A stretch of 64,000 nucleotides of DNA from Bacteroidota bacterium. GTDB taxonomy: Bacteria > Bacteroidota > Bacteroidia > NS11-12g > UBA9320. Below the pieces are notes generated by a model that saw only the letters and a program-made list of their open reading frames with translations, was not told where the DNA came from and did not search any database. Position numbers and translations under genes: made by a program. This document shows positions 25,757 through 35,427 of this stretch, piece after piece; the stretch's first letter is position 1; each line of letters begins with the position of its first letter. Location: assembly GCA_024679565.1 (NCBI GenBank), contig JAIBDD010000005.1, forward strand, positions 53,004 through 117,003, written 5' to 3'.

Positions 25757-28213
25757 ATGAAAAATTTACTTTTCTTGTTATGCTTGTGCCTTAGTGGAGT
25801 AGCTTTTGGCCAACAATATGAACATGCAATTTCAGATCCACAAGGTGAACCTCGTGAACATGAATTAGATATAACCCATATGAAGGTAGACGTTCGCTTT
25901 GATCCAGCAAAAGGGTTGGTTCAGGGATTAGTTAATCATACGTTTACGCCATTGCGAAAGTCTGTGAAAAGTGTGTTTTGGAATGCGCCAGGAATTGATA
26001 TAAAAGAAGCGACACTATTGGGGGCGAATATGCCTAAGGTGTCCACCCGTATTACTCCAGAAGGAGTGGTCACAGAATTTGATGCGGCGTTAACCTGGGA
26101 TGTGAGTTATACCTTGGAGATTAAATATGAAGCAACACCGTCGAAAGGTATCTATTTTATTGGATGGAATTCACCTAAGGTGACCGATCCGAAAAATCAA
26201 ACCCGACAACAGATTTGGACACAAGGTCAAGGCATTGATAACAGGCATTGGATTCCAATGTATGATAACCAAAACGATAAGTTTATTACCGAGACGGTTG
26301 TCACATTTAGCAGTGAGTTTAAAGTATTGTCGAATGGCGAAAAGCTGAAAGAAAAAAAGAATAAGGATGGCACCACAACGTGGCACTATTTAATGCCGCA
26401 TCCACATGCCGGATATCTTTTGATGTTGGCGATCGATCGCTATGCAGTTAAAGAAACCAAGACAAAAAATGGCACACCAATTCAATTCTGGTATTATCCT
26501 GAACATCCCGAGAAAGTTGAACCAACCAGTTTGCATACAGAAAAAATAATTGAGTTTTTAGAAGACGAAACCGGATTTCCATACCCATGGGGCACGTATA
26601 GTCAGGTAATGGTCCAGGATTTTATGTATGGAGCCATGGAAAATACGTCAGCTACAATTTTTGGTGACTTTTTTAATGTGGATGAGAAGGGTTTTAATGA
26701 TAGAAACTATGTGTCGGTCAATGCCCATGAAGCAACCCACCAATGGTTCGGAGACTTAGTCACAGCAAGATCTGGTAGAGGCACGTGGCTACAGGAAAGC
26801 TTTGCAACCTATTATGCCAAATTGTTTATGAAGTCTGTGTATGGAGCGGACGAATACGCCATCATTATGCGGAATGAAGTTAGGAGTGCACTTGCTGCAG
26901 GCAAAAAGGACAACATACCGGTAGCGCACTCACAATCTGGGTCTGCACGCGTGTATCCAAAAGGGAGTACTATACTGCATATGTTGCGCTATGTGTTGGG
27001 TGACGAAGCGTACAAAAGAGTGATTGCTCAGTACTTAAAAGACCATGCGTTTGGTAATGTGGAGACAAATGATTTGCACCAAACAATACAGGACGTTTTA
27101 GGCTTGAATCTGCACTGGTTCTTTGATCAATGGTTATACCATGGCGGGGAGCCTCACTATAAGGTGAATTACAACAATTATAACAAGCAGACAATAATGA
27201 CTGTGGAACAAATCCATGAACAAAACCTGACGACAGGATTGTTTAAAATGCCAATGAATTGTGGTGTCTATTTCATCGATGGAACTAGGATTGAAAAGCA
27301 AGTGGTTGTTCAACATCAAACGGAACAAATTACTTTCGATCATGATTCAGGTAAACAAATAGCATATGTTTTATTCGATATCAATAGCGAAGTACTTAAA
27401 CAGGTTACCTTCAACAAGTCTGCAGAAGTTTTAATCAATCAGCTCGAGAAGGCAACAAATCTGATAGATCGTTATGATGCCGTTCTAGCGCTGAAATCTG
27501 TGGACATGGAATTAAAAAGAGCAGCATTGCAAAAAGCATTTGAGAAGGAAACACATTACTCAATTAAGGGCGCAATTGTGAAACAATTGATGGACGACAG
27601 CAAGAGCAATTTCTTTTTAATTAGCAAACTGCCTAAGGAAGATGTGCGTGTTAAACGCGTTGTGCTAAACGATTGTAAGCAAGCCAAAGTGTATAAATCT
27701 GTGTTTGAGTCAGGTTTGTCTGATAAATCATATGTCAACAAAGAAGCTGCCTTAAGATGTTTATGTGAAGATAAAGGGAAGAATCGTGATGCTTATTTTG
27801 AGAGAACCAAAAATGATATAGGCTTGGGTCATAATGTTAGAATTACCTGGTTGAGCTACAAATTGGATCAACTGAAGTCCGACTCGGTTGAACAACTTCG
27901 AGATAAATCGAGTAATTATTACACGTATCTAAACGAACTGACAGCCTATAGCTCAAACCTTTATGAATTCAGAACAAGGATTTCGGCAATGAGGGCCATT
28001 AAAAAGTTTAATTATCTGAATGCAAATGCCATCGTTAATGTGCTAGAAGCCAGTACGAGCAACAATCGAAGGTTGGCCGGGCCGGCAGTGCAAACCCTGA
28101 AATGGTACAATGAGCAATTGCTTATGAAAAATGCGATTCAGTCGGTGTTCGACCAATATCCGTTCAAAGATGAACAGCGCCAGCGTTTACGTGCTTCAGG
28201 TGTTGTCGAATAA
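25757..28213 (+). CDS. secreted M1-family metallopeptidase
   Basis: An 818-residue zinc aminopeptidase. Signal peptide at residues 1-19 (LCLCLSGVAFGQ). The N-terminal beta domain precedes the substrate exopeptidase motif GAMEN (292-296) and the zinc site HEATH (324-328) with the third ligand Glu347 (WLQESF). The C-terminal third is helical, HEAT-like, as in M1 enzymes. It trims N-terminal residues from peptides in the periplasm or outside. There is no T9SS sorting domain, so periplasmic or lipid-free export is expected. A TATTTTCG box (25745-25752) precedes the ATG closely. Confidence 0.92.
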   Translation: MKNLLFLLCLCLSGVAFGQQYEHAISDPQGEPREHELDITHMKVDVRFDPAKGLVQGLVNHTFTPLRKSVKSVFWNAPGIDIKEATLLGANMPKVSTRITPEGVVTEFDAALTWDVSYTLEIKYEATPSKGIYFIGWNSPKVTDPKNQTRQQIWTQGQGIDNRHWIPMYDNQNDKFITETVVTFSSEFKVLSNGEKLKEKKNKDGTTTWHYLMPHPHAGYLLMLAIDRYAVKETKTKNGTPIQFWYYPEHPEKVEPTSLHTEKIIEFLEDETGFPYPWGTYSQVMVQDFMYGAMENTSATIFGDFFNVDEKGFNDRNYVSVNAHEATHQWFGDLVTARSGRGTWLQESFATYYAKLFMKSVYGADEYAIIMRNEVRSALAAGKKDNIPVAHSQSGSARVYPKGSTILHMLRYVLGDEAYKRVIAQYLKDHAFGNVETNDLHQTIQDVLGLNLHWFFDQWLYHGGEPHYKVNYNNYNKQTIMTVEQIHEQNLTTGLFKMPMNCGVYFIDGTRIEKQVVVQHQTEQITFDHDSGKQIAYVLFDINSEVLKQVTFNKSAEVLINQLEKATNLIDRYDAVLALKSVDMELKRAALQKAFEKETHYSIKGAIVKQLMDDSKSNFFLISKLPKEDVRVKRVVLNDCKQAKVYKSVFESGLSDKSYVNKEAALRCLCEDKGKNRDAYFERTKNDIGLGHNVRITWLSYKLDQLKSDSVEQLRDKSSNYYTYLNELTAYSSNLYEFRTRISAMRAIKKFNYLNANAIVNVLEASTSNNRRLAGPAVQTLKWYNEQLLMKNAIQSVFDQYPFKDEQRQRLRASGVVE

Positions 28214-28249
28214 TAAATTTTGACGCTATAATTTAATCCTAAAATGGGC

Positions 28250-28257
28250 TAAATTCG
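28250..28257 (+). promoter_or_regulatory. candidate -7 box TAAATTCG for metK
   Basis: TAAATTCG followed by CG lies 26 bases before the metK ATG. The same 10-mer TAAATTCGCG is found before the acyl-CoA dehydrogenase gene (33965), suggesting a real variant of the TAnnTTTG box. No well-spaced -33 element is seen. Confidence 0.35.
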
Positions 28258-28283
28258 CGCCTTATTTAAGAATATAGAAAAAC

Positions 28284-29537
28284 ATGTCATATTTTTTCAC
28301 ATCAGAGTCCGTTTCAGAAGGTCATCCAGATAAAGTTGCTGACCAAATTTCAGATGCCCTTATTGATCATTTCTTGGCGTTTGATCCGGATTCAAAAGTA
28401 GCTTGCGAAACGTTAGTTACTACTGGTCAGGTTGTTTTGGCTGGTGAAGTAAAGTCAAATACCTACCTAGACGTACAGAAAATCACTCGAGAGGTAATTA
28501 ACAAAATAGGTTACACCAAGAGCGAGTATATGTTTGATGGAAATTCTTGTGGTGTTTTCTCTGCGATACATGAGCAAAGTGAGGATATCAACAGAGGCGT
28601 AGACAAGGCCGATAAGATGGAGCAAGGTGCTGGTGACCAAGGTATGATGTTTGGCTATGCAACTAGCGAAACGGATAATTACATGCCATTAGCGGTTGAT
28701 CTATCGCATAAGATATTACAAGTGTTGGCTGACTACAGACGCGAAGGGAATGAAATTCCTTACTTGCGACCAGATTCGAAGTCTCAAGTAACGATAGAAT
28801 ACAATGACGCAAACCAACCTGTGCGGATTGAGGCGATTGTGATTTCTACTCAACATGATGATTTTGATGAAGAAGTAACCATGTTGGATAAAATTAAAGC
28901 TGACATGATCAACATCGTAATCCCCAAAGTGAAATCAGGTTTAAGCCCTGAGATTCAATCTTTGTTCGGCGACGATATTAAATACCATATAAATCCAACT
29001 GGAAAGTTTGTTATCGGTGGGCCTCATGGTGATACTGGGTTAACTGGGCGGAAAATTATTGTTGATACTTACGGCGGTAAAGGGGCACACGGTGGTGGTG
29101 CTTTTAGTGGTAAGGATCCAAGTAAGGTAGATAGAAGTGCGGCATATGCAACACGTCATATTGCAAAAAATATGGTTGCAGCAGGATTGTGTGATGAAGT
29201 CTTGGTTCAGGTTTCGTATGCAATTGGTGTTGTTGAGCCAATGGCTGTTTTTGTTGATACATATGGTACTGCAAAAGTTGACATGAGCGATGGAGAAATT
29301 GCAGAGAAAATTAAGGGAATATTTGACCTTAGACCTGCCGCAATTGAAGAAAGACTGAAATTACGTACGCCTATTTATAGTGAGACTGCTGCCTATGGGC
29401 ACATGGGTCGAAACAATGAAACGGTAAATAAAACGTTTGTATCTCCAGACGGTAAAGTCAAGAACGTAACCGTAGAACTTTTCCCTTGGGAGAAATTGGA
29501 TTACGCCGATAACATTAAAACTACATTTAACCTATAA
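28284..29537 (+). CDS. metK: S-adenosylmethionine synthase
   Basis: A 417-residue enzyme making S-adenosylmethionine from methionine and ATP. All three family signatures are present: [16 protein letters not shown] near the start with the ATP-site His, [12 protein letters not shown], and [19 protein letters not shown]. The length is that of Bacteroidota MetK (slightly longer than the E. coli enzyme). The ATG at 28284 is right: [17 protein letters not shown] is the canonical beginning. No SAM riboswitch is visible in the 70-base upstream gap. glmS follows after 10 bases. Confidence 0.97.
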   Translation: MSYFFTSESVSEGHPDKVADQISDALIDHFLAFDPDSKVACETLVTTGQVVLAGEVKSNTYLDVQKITREVINKIGYTKSEYMFDGNSCGVFSAIHEQSEDINRGVDKADKMEQGAGDQGMMFGYATSETDNYMPLAVDLSHKILQVLADYRREGNEIPYLRPDSKSQVTIEYNDANQPVRIEAIVISTQHDDFDEEVTMLDKIKADMINIVIPKVKSGLSPEIQSLFGDDIKYHINPTGKFVIGGPHGDTGLTGRKIIVDTYGGKGAHGGGAFSGKDPSKVDRSAAYATRHIAKNMVAAGLCDEVLVQVSYAIGVVEPMAVFVDTYGTAKVDMSDGEIAEKIKGIFDLRPAAIEERLKLRTPIYSETAAYGHMGRNNETVNKTFVSPDGKVKNVTVELFPWEKLDYADNIKTTFNL

Positions 29538-29547
29538 GAAATAATTT

Positions 29548-31392
29548 ATGTGCGGAATAGTTGCGTATACTGGAGACAATCAAGCATTTGATTTTTTAAT
29601 TAAAGGCTTGCAAAGGCTTGAGTATAGAGGATATGACAGTGCTGGGATTGCACTGCTAAATGGGCAACTTAACGTATATAAGCAAAAGGGTAAAGTCCAA
29701 GACCTTTTAGAAGAGGCTAAGGGGAAAGACATCTCTGGGACTACCGGAATGGGACACACACGTTGGGCAACACATGGTGAGCCTAATCAAGTGAATGCCC
29801 ACCCTCATGTGAGCCAATCTGGTAATATTGCCGTTATACACAATGGCATTATTGAAAACTTCGCAACATTAAAGGAGGCACTTGTTAAAAACGGACACAC
29901 GTTTAAAAGTGACACAGATACCGAAGTCTTGATTCACCTGATTGAGGACATTCAAGTACACGAGAAGGTTAAGTTGTTTGAGGCCGTTAGATTGGCATTA
30001 AACGAGGTTGTTGGGGCATACGCCATTGTTATCATCAGCAAGGACGACCCGGGTACAATAATTGGTGCACGAAAAGGAAGTCCATTGGTTATCGGAGTTG
30101 GAAAAGACAAAAAAGAATACTTTATGGCAAGTGACGCGACTCCTATTGTGGAGTATACGCGAGACGTTATCTACTTAGATGAAAATGAAATTGCTGAAAT
30201 TAAGGATAATGAGCTAACCATAAAGACAATTGATAACGTGGTTAAGACGCCATACATTCAAAAACTTGAAGTGACTTTAGACGCGATAGAGAAAGGCGGA
30301 TACGAGCACTTTATGCTGAAAGAGATTTACGAGCAGCCCAAATCAATTTATGATAGCATGCGCGGTAGGTTCCATCAGAACGACCTCACATTTGCAATGC
30401 GAAGTTTACGAGAGTATGAATCGAAAATTAAAAACTTAAAACGAATCATTATCGTAGGTTGTGGTACGAGTTGGCACGCTGGCTTAGTCGCAGAATATAT
30501 CATTGAAGAATTCGCGCGCTTACCTGTTGAGGTGGAATATGCCTCTGAGTTTAGGTATCGTGATCCCATAATCACGGAAGATGATCTTGTAATTGCCATT
30601 AGCCAGTCGGGTGAAACAGCAGACACGCTAGCGGCTTTAGAATTAGCCAAAGAGAAAGGGGCAACTATTTACGGGATATGTAATGTGGTTGGATCGTCAA
30701 TACCACGTCTTACACATGCAGGTGCATACACCCATGCAGGGCCAGAAATAGGGGTCGCTTCCACAAAAGCGTTTACTGCTCAAGTAACTTTACTTACCTT
30801 AATCGCTCTTGGTATTGCTGATATTCGAGGTAAAATTAAACAAGATAGATTACGCCAAATATTTGCTGAACTTGAAGCCTTACCAGGCAAAGTGGAGCAG
30901 GTGTTGAAAAGCTGTGAAGACAAGGTGAAAGAAGTGGCAAACAGGTATAAAGATGTAGACCATTTCTTATATCTCGGCAGGGGAGTGAATTTTCCTGTAG
31001 CCTTAGAAGGGGCTCTAAAACTAAAAGAGATTTCATATATACACGCTGAAGGATATCCAGCAGCGGAAATGAAGCACGGACCTATTGCCTTGATAGATGA
31101 AAATATGCCTGTGGTGGTTATCGCACCGAATCGCGGGTATTATGAAAAAGTGTTTAGTAACATTCAGGAAGTTAAAGCAAGAAAAGGAAACATTATTTCA
31201 ATAGTTACCGAAGGGGATGAAAAAGTTTTAGCGATTTCAGATTATTCCATTGAGATACCAGATACGGAGGATTGTCTTGTGCCTATTCTTGCAACAATTC
31301 CCTTGCAACTATTGTCGTACCACATAGCTCTGTTAAGAGGGTGCAATGTGGATCAACCAAGGAACCTTGCCAAATCAGTTACGGTAGAATAA
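29548..31392 (+). CDS. glmS: glutamine--fructose-6-phosphate aminotransferase (isomerizing)
   Basis: A 614-residue enzyme forming glucosamine-6-phosphate, the entry to peptidoglycan and LPS amino sugars. Cys2 (MCGIVAYTG) is the N-terminal nucleophile of the glutaminase domain; GHTRWATHGEPN is the ammonia-channel region. Two SIS sugar-isomerase domains follow (IIIVGCGTSWHAG; SQSGETADTLAAL; YLGRGVNFPVALEGALKLKEISY), and the C-terminal NLAKSVTVE is the invariant end. No glmS ribozyme is visible upstream, as the gap to metK is only 10 bases. Confidence 0.97.
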   Translation: MCGIVAYTGDNQAFDFLIKGLQRLEYRGYDSAGIALLNGQLNVYKQKGKVQDLLEEAKGKDISGTTGMGHTRWATHGEPNQVNAHPHVSQSGNIAVIHNGIIENFATLKEALVKNGHTFKSDTDTEVLIHLIEDIQVHEKVKLFEAVRLALNEVVGAYAIVIISKDDPGTIIGARKGSPLVIGVGKDKKEYFMASDATPIVEYTRDVIYLDENEIAEIKDNELTIKTIDNVVKTPYIQKLEVTLDAIEKGGYEHFMLKEIYEQPKSIYDSMRGRFHQNDLTFAMRSLREYESKIKNLKRIIIVGCGTSWHAGLVAEYIIEEFARLPVEVEYASEFRYRDPIITEDDLVIAISQSGETADTLAALELAKEKGATIYGICNVVGSSIPRLTHAGAYTHAGPEIGVASTKAFTAQVTLLTLIALGIADIRGKIKQDRLRQIFAELEALPGKVEQVLKSCEDKVKEVANRYKDVDHFLYLGRGVNFPVALEGALKLKEISYIHAEGYPAAEMKHGPIALIDENMPVVVIAPNRGYYEKVFSNIQEVKARKGNIISIVTEGDEKVLAISDYSIEIPDTEDCLVPILATIPLQLLSYHIALLRGCNVDQPRNLAKSVTVE

Positions 31393-31396
31393 AAGT

Positions 31397-32506
31397 ATGA
31401 AAGCGCTGTTTACATCATTGCTGGTAGTTTTTATACCTGTGTTGGTGTGGTGTCAGAGTTTTGACATTGTGGCGAAATTGCCAGGCGTTTGTGCTGAATC
31501 TTCAGGCTTGGAAGTTATCAATGAAAACTTATTCATTACACACAACGATGGGGGAGACGATGCCAAACTCTATTTCATAGATTCTTCTGGTGTTGTACAA
31601 CGAGAAATAATAGTTGGGCAACAGCAAAATACAGATTGGGAAGACATTACTCTTGCCAATGATGGGCGGGTATATGTTGGTGATTTTGGAAACAATGGGC
31701 ACAACCGCAAAGATTTGGAGATTATCGTTCTGCCAGATTTTAACTCTTGGAAGACAGATACCGTCAACGCAGAAAAGATAACTTTTCGATATGCTGATCA
31801 ATCTGCTTTTCCACCCGAGGCATCTAATCGTGTTTTTGATTGTGAAGCCATGGCATTTTATAATGACTCGCTCTACTTATTCAGTAAAAACTGGTCAAAT
31901 CCATTTACGGGTATGGTCAAAATGTACGTAGTTCCCGCAACACCTGGAGATTACGTGTTGTCTCCACAGGATAGTATTAACTTGGGTGTCGTTAAGGAAA
32001 TTGGTTGGGTAACAGGGGCCGACATCAACGATTCCACCTTGTATTTGGTCGGCAGCGCATTGGTTTGGAAATTTCAATTTCAGGGCCGTCCAAGTCTACA
32101 ATCAATGGAGCAGATTAGTTTGAATCATTTTAGTCAAAAAGAGGCGATATCTTATTATAAAAACGACCTATATATCACAGACGAGTCAACCGGAGGCTAT
32201 GGGAATATGTATCGGTATACAAAGACAAAAACCAATAGTGCCACTTCGTTAATAAAAGATAACAGTTGTCGAATAGTCCAAACTCAAACAGATTGTCATG
32301 TTTTAAACCCAAATGGTAATTCGCTCAAATTAAGTTTGTATGATTTGACTGGGAAGATGGTTTCTTCTTCTGGGTCTATAAAGACCGAACAGATTTTTTT
32401 GCATAAATATTTCCCTAACTCAATAATAAGTCCGGGTATATACTGGTTACATGTAGACCAAGTGAGCGAAAAAAGCTTCTGGGGTAAGATTTATATAAGT
32501 AAATGA
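31397..32506 (+). CDS. secreted beta-propeller-like protein with T9SS type A sorting domain
   Basis: A 369-residue protein. The signal peptide spans residues 1-20 (cleaved near VWCQS). The central part has repeated strand-turn motifs typical of a beta-propeller: ESSGLEVINENLFITHNDGGD, DWEDITLANDGRVYVGDFGNN and KEAISYYKNDLYITDES. The last ~75 residues (LNPNGNSLKLSLYDLTGKMV ... ISPGIYWLHV ... GKIYISK) fit a T9SS sorting domain. It starts 4 bases after glmS and overlaps the next gene by 4 (ATGA), so it may be part of the metK-glmS transcript. Substrate unknown. Confidence 0.8.
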   Translation: MKALFTSLLVVFIPVLVWCQSFDIVAKLPGVCAESSGLEVINENLFITHNDGGDDAKLYFIDSSGVVQREIIVGQQQNTDWEDITLANDGRVYVGDFGNNGHNRKDLEIIVLPDFNSWKTDTVNAEKITFRYADQSAFPPEASNRVFDCEAMAFYNDSLYLFSKNWSNPFTGMVKMYVVPATPGDYVLSPQDSINLGVVKEIGWVTGADINDSTLYLVGSALVWKFQFQGRPSLQSMEQISLNHFSQKEAISYYKNDLYITDESTGGYGNMYRYTKTKTNSATSLIKDNSCRIVQTQTDCHVLNPNGNSLKLSLYDLTGKMVSSSGSIKTEQIFLHKYFPNSIISPGIYWLHVDQVSEKSFWGKIYISK

Positions 32507-33141
32507 AAAGGTGGCTGCGTATAACATTCTATTTGGGTTTGCTGACCTTATTGTTGGTTGCCTTTTGCGATACACTAGTTGAGTCTTCAAGTGCGGGCTC
32601 AGTCTATACAAACCTGCATGAAATTCCGGCTAAAAAAACGGCTTTGGTTTTAGGTACTATGTACAAAAACAGCCATGGGTCCATAAATCCTTATTTCAAA
32701 TATCGGATGGAGGCTGCCGCAAATCTTTATAAATCAGGTAAGGTGAAATATATTATAGTCAGTGGGGACAATGGATCTAAAAGTTATGACGAATCGACTG
32801 ATATGAAAAACGTGCTAATCCAGTTGGGTGTTCCGCAAGAGGTTATTTATTTAGATTATGCCGGTTTTAGAACATTAGACAGTGTCGTGCGTTGTAAAGA
32901 AGTGTTTGATCAAGACGATATAATTGTTGTTTCTCAGGAGTTCCATAACCAACGTGCCGTGTTTATAAGCCAAGCAAAAGGGGTTAAAGCTATTGGCTAT
33001 AATGCCAAAGACGTTGCTTTTGCTCGAGGGTACTTGGTTCTTGTGCGCGAAAAATTGGCTAGGGTGAAAGCGGTATTGGACTTGATCGTTGGTAAGCAGC
33101 CTAAATTTTATGGATCTAAAGTAGCGGTTGGGAATGCGTAA
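32503..33141 (+). CDS. SanA/YdcF-like DUF218 membrane-anchored protein
   Basis: A 212-residue protein with a single N-terminal membrane helix (LRITFYLGLLTLLLVAF) and a DUF218 fold: TALVLGTMYKN, YFKYRMEAAANLYKSGKVKYIIVSGDNG, YDESTDMKNVLIQLGVPQEVIYLD, FRTLDSV and VVSQEFHNQRAVFIS. SanA and ElyC relatives affect envelope integrity and vancomycin sensitivity in other bacteria; the reaction is unknown. It lies upstream of an interrupted L,D-transpeptidase gene, overlapping it by 8 bases, which fits an envelope-related pair. Confidence 0.87.
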   Translation: MKRWLRITFYLGLLTLLLVAFCDTLVESSSAGSVYTNLHEIPAKKTALVLGTMYKNSHGSINPYFKYRMEAAANLYKSGKVKYIIVSGDNGSKSYDESTDMKNVLIQLGVPQEVIYLDYAGFRTLDSVVRCKEVFDQDDIIVVSQEFHNQRAVFISQAKGVKAIGYNAKDVAFARGYLVLVREKLARVKAVLDLIVGKQPKFYGSKVAVGNA

Positions 33142-33904
33142 ATCATTGGTACTTATTGTACTCTTAGCATTGGGTTTCAATTCTGATATAGACGCGAAGT
33201 CTGAGATATCATTTGTTGGATTTAGAGCCGAACAGTTAGAGTTCCCAAGAGTAAAAGAAGCCTTTGAAAACAACGAGGTAGACGTCAAAACAAAGTTAAG
33301 GCTTGCCGGTATTCAGCCAGAACGTTTTGATCTATATGTTAGGGCGTTTAAGAAAGAGGAAAGTGTAGAAGTTTGGGCTAAGAATCGAACCGACAACATG
33401 TATACGTTAATTGAGACATATCCATTCTGCAGTAATGTGGGTGATCCAGGGCCAAAAAGGCAGCAAGGTGACAACTAAATACCAGAAGGTTTTTACAATT
33501 TTAGTCTGTTTAACCCCAATAGTAATTATCATCTATCGCTTAAAGTAAGTTATCCAAACAAGTCGGATAGTTTGTTGAGTAGGCATAAAGATTTGAGAGG
33601 CCAGATATTTGTACACGGTGGATGTTTAACCATTGGTTGCATTCCGATTACTGATGATAAAATAGAGGAGTTATATGTGATGTCTGTCTTGGCTAAAGAC
33701 AACGGACAAATGGATATACCTATTCATATTTTTCCTAATCGCATGAATTATGCGAACTACAAAGCCCTTTTGGCTCGATATCCCGACCTGGAATTACGTA
33801 TTTTTTGGACCAATCTGAGATGTGTGTATCAGCACTTTGAACAAACAGGTCACTTAATGCAAATTCAAATAAACCATCAGGGTCGTTATTTGTTTACGGA
33901 GTAA
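33134..33904 (+). pseudogene. murein L,D-transpeptidase (YafK/YkuD-like) interrupted by an in-frame TAA
   Basis: The start ATG at 33134 (MRKSLVLIVLLALGF) gives a signal peptide, then a YafK-type N-terminus ending KRQQGDN at an in-frame TAA (33476-33478, codon 115). The same frame continues without shift into IPEGFYNFSLFNPNSNYHLSL and the YkuD active site HGGCLTIGC (His161, Cys169), ending at 33904. The family has Q or similar at the stop (QGD-x-IPEGFY), so one C-to-T change (CAA to TAA) explains it. L,D-transpeptidases cross-link or anchor to peptidoglycan. It is either a recent pseudogene, a sequencing error, or expressed by readthrough; the downstream half alone lacks a signal peptide. Confidence 0.85.
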
Positions 33905-33964
33905 CGAAAGCTTAAAGAGTATTTATAGTCGATAGTATTGCTTTATAATTACAAGTGTTGCGGT

Positions 33965-33972
33965 TAAATTCG
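33965..33972 (+). promoter_or_regulatory. candidate -7 box TAAATTCG for the acyl-CoA dehydrogenase gene
   Basis: TAAATTCGCG, identical to the box before metK, lies 22 bases before the ATG at 33995. A TTG at 33938-33940 is 24 bases upstream, slightly long for a -33 element. Confidence 0.35.
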
Positions 33973-33994
33973 CGGCATATTCAAAAAATTCAAA

Positions 33995-35134
33995 ATGAAC
34001 TTTGAACAAACCGAAAATCAAAAAATGATTGCGGATATGATCCGCGATTTTGCCGCCAAGGAAATAAAACCGAACCTTATGGAGTGGGACGAAAGTCAAC
34101 ACTTTCCTGTAGATCTTTTTCGCAAAATGGGCGATTTGGGCTTAATGGGGGTTTTGGTGCCTACAGAATATGGAGGTTCTGGCTTTGGATATTATGAATA
34201 CATGACTGCCATTATTGAAGTGTCCAAAGTTTGCGGAAGTATCGGTTTGTCGATGGCTGCGCACAACTCATTGTGTACCGGTCATATTATGGCATTTGGA
34301 AACGAAGAGCAGAAGCAAAAATACCTTCCTAAACTAGCAACAGGAGAATGGATTGGTGCCTGGGGGTTAACAGAAACAGGAACTGGTTCTGATGCTGGAG
34401 GCATGCACACTACAGCAGTTAAGGATGGAGATCATTGGGTGCTAAATGGGTCTAAGAACTTTATTACGCATGCCATTAGTGGTGACGTTGCTGTCGTAAT
34501 TGTTCGTACAGGAGAAAAAGGTGATTCACGCGGCATGACTGCGTTTATAGTTGAAAAAGGAACACCAGGTTTTAGTGGTGGTAAGAAGGAAAATAAACTC
34601 GGTATGCGCGCTTCAGAAACGGCTTGTTTGTTTTTTGATGATTGTCGTATTCCGGCCTCTAATATGCTAGGCAATGAAGGAGAAGGGTTCATTCAAGCCA
34701 TGAAGGTATTGGACGGTGGACGAATAAGTATCGCTTCATTAGGAATAGGTATTGCAAAGGGAGCTTACGAGGCTGCGTTGCAATATTCGAAGGAGCGAGA
34801 ACAATTTGGTAAACCTATTGCCCACTTTCAGGCCATTGGATTTAAGTTGGCTGACATGGCAACGAAAATTGAATGTTCGGAGTTGTTGACGTATCAAGCG
34901 GCTTATTTGAAAAATATTGGAAAGCCAATGACTAAGGAGTCGGCAATGGCGAAATATCACTCTTCTGAAACTTCAGTAGAGGTAAGTACGGATTCCGTTC
35001 AAATTTTTGGTGGGTATGGCTACACCAAAGATTACCCAGTAGAGAAGTTTTACAGAGATTCAAAACTGTGCACCATAGGTGAGGGAACATCTGAAATTCA
35101 AAAGTTAGTGATAAGTCGTCATCTATTAAAATAA
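33995..35134 (+). CDS. acyl-CoA dehydrogenase (short-chain type)
   Basis: A 379-residue flavoprotein oxidising acyl-CoA to trans-2-enoyl-CoA. The three-domain family pattern is complete: [15 protein letters not shown], the FAD-contact [14 protein letters not shown], the loop [18 protein letters not shown], the helical [21 protein letters not shown], and [22 protein letters not shown]. The catalytic base is the first Glu of [11 protein letters not shown] near the end. Closest in pattern to short/branched-chain enzymes used in fatty-acid or amino-acid breakdown. It stands alone with its own candidate promoter. Confidence 0.94.
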   Translation: MNFEQTENQKMIADMIRDFAAKEIKPNLMEWDESQHFPVDLFRKMGDLGLMGVLVPTEYGGSGFGYYEYMTAIIEVSKVCGSIGLSMAAHNSLCTGHIMAFGNEEQKQKYLPKLATGEWIGAWGLTETGTGSDAGGMHTTAVKDGDHWVLNGSKNFITHAISGDVAVVIVRTGEKGDSRGMTAFIVEKGTPGFSGGKKENKLGMRASETACLFFDDCRIPASNMLGNEGEGFIQAMKVLDGGRISIASLGIGIAKGAYEAALQYSKEREQFGKPIAHFQAIGFKLADMATKIECSELLTYQAAYLKNIGKPMTKESAMAKYHSSETSVEVSTDSVQIFGGYGYTKDYPVEKFYRDSKLCTIGEGTSEIQKLVISRHLLK

Positions 35135-35139
35135 AAACG

Positions 35140-35170
35140 TTGTAATAGAATAAAATTAACCTCATATTTG
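35140..35170 (+). promoter_or_regulatory. promoter for rpsU
   Basis: TTG (35140-35142), 20 bases of spacer, then CATATTTG (35163-35170), one mismatch from TAnnTTTG. The predicted transcript starts about 20 bases before the rpsU ATG. Confidence 0.45.
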
Positions 35171-35197
35171 CACCCCTTAAAAAATCAGAAGAAAAGA

Positions 35198-35380
35198 ATG
35201 TTAGTTGTTAACGTAAAAGAAAACGAATCTGTAGAAAAAGCTTTAAAGAAGTTCAAGAAGAAATTTGAACGCACAGGGGTTTTGAGAGAATTGAGAGATA
35301 GAAAGCAATTCACAAAGCCATCTGTTAAAAGAAGAATGCAGATGATTAAGGCTAAATACAAGCAAAGCCTTAATAACTAA
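35198..35380 (+). CDS. rpsU: 30S ribosomal protein S21
   Basis: The ATG at 35198 gives 60 residues beginning MLVVNVKENESVEKALKKF and very basic through to KAKYKQSLNN, the standard bS21 layout. An upstream in-frame TTG would add ten unlikely residues. S21 sits near the anti-Shine-Dalgarno end of 16S rRNA; in Bacteroidota it takes part in sequestering that sequence, which agrees with the absence of clear Shine-Dalgarno sites in this window. It heads the S21 - Xer - HPF group upstream of the tuf cluster. Confidence 0.96.
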   Translation: MLVVNVKENESVEKALKKFKKKFERTGVLRELRDRKQFTKPSVKRRMQMIKAKYKQSLNN

Positions 35381-35427
35381 TTCTTACCAAGTAATTCTCC
35401 TCAGAATTTCTTATCTTGCAGTAGCCT

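Noticed and set aside
25597..25794. 65-codon ORF between kmo and the M1 peptidase
   Set aside because: It overlaps both genes in other frames, has no protein-like features and sits in the divergent promoter region.
28214..28283. SAM riboswitch before metK
   Set aside because: The gap is only 70 bases and shows no long paired elements.
29538..29547. glmS ribozyme
   Set aside because: Only 10 bases separate metK and glmS.
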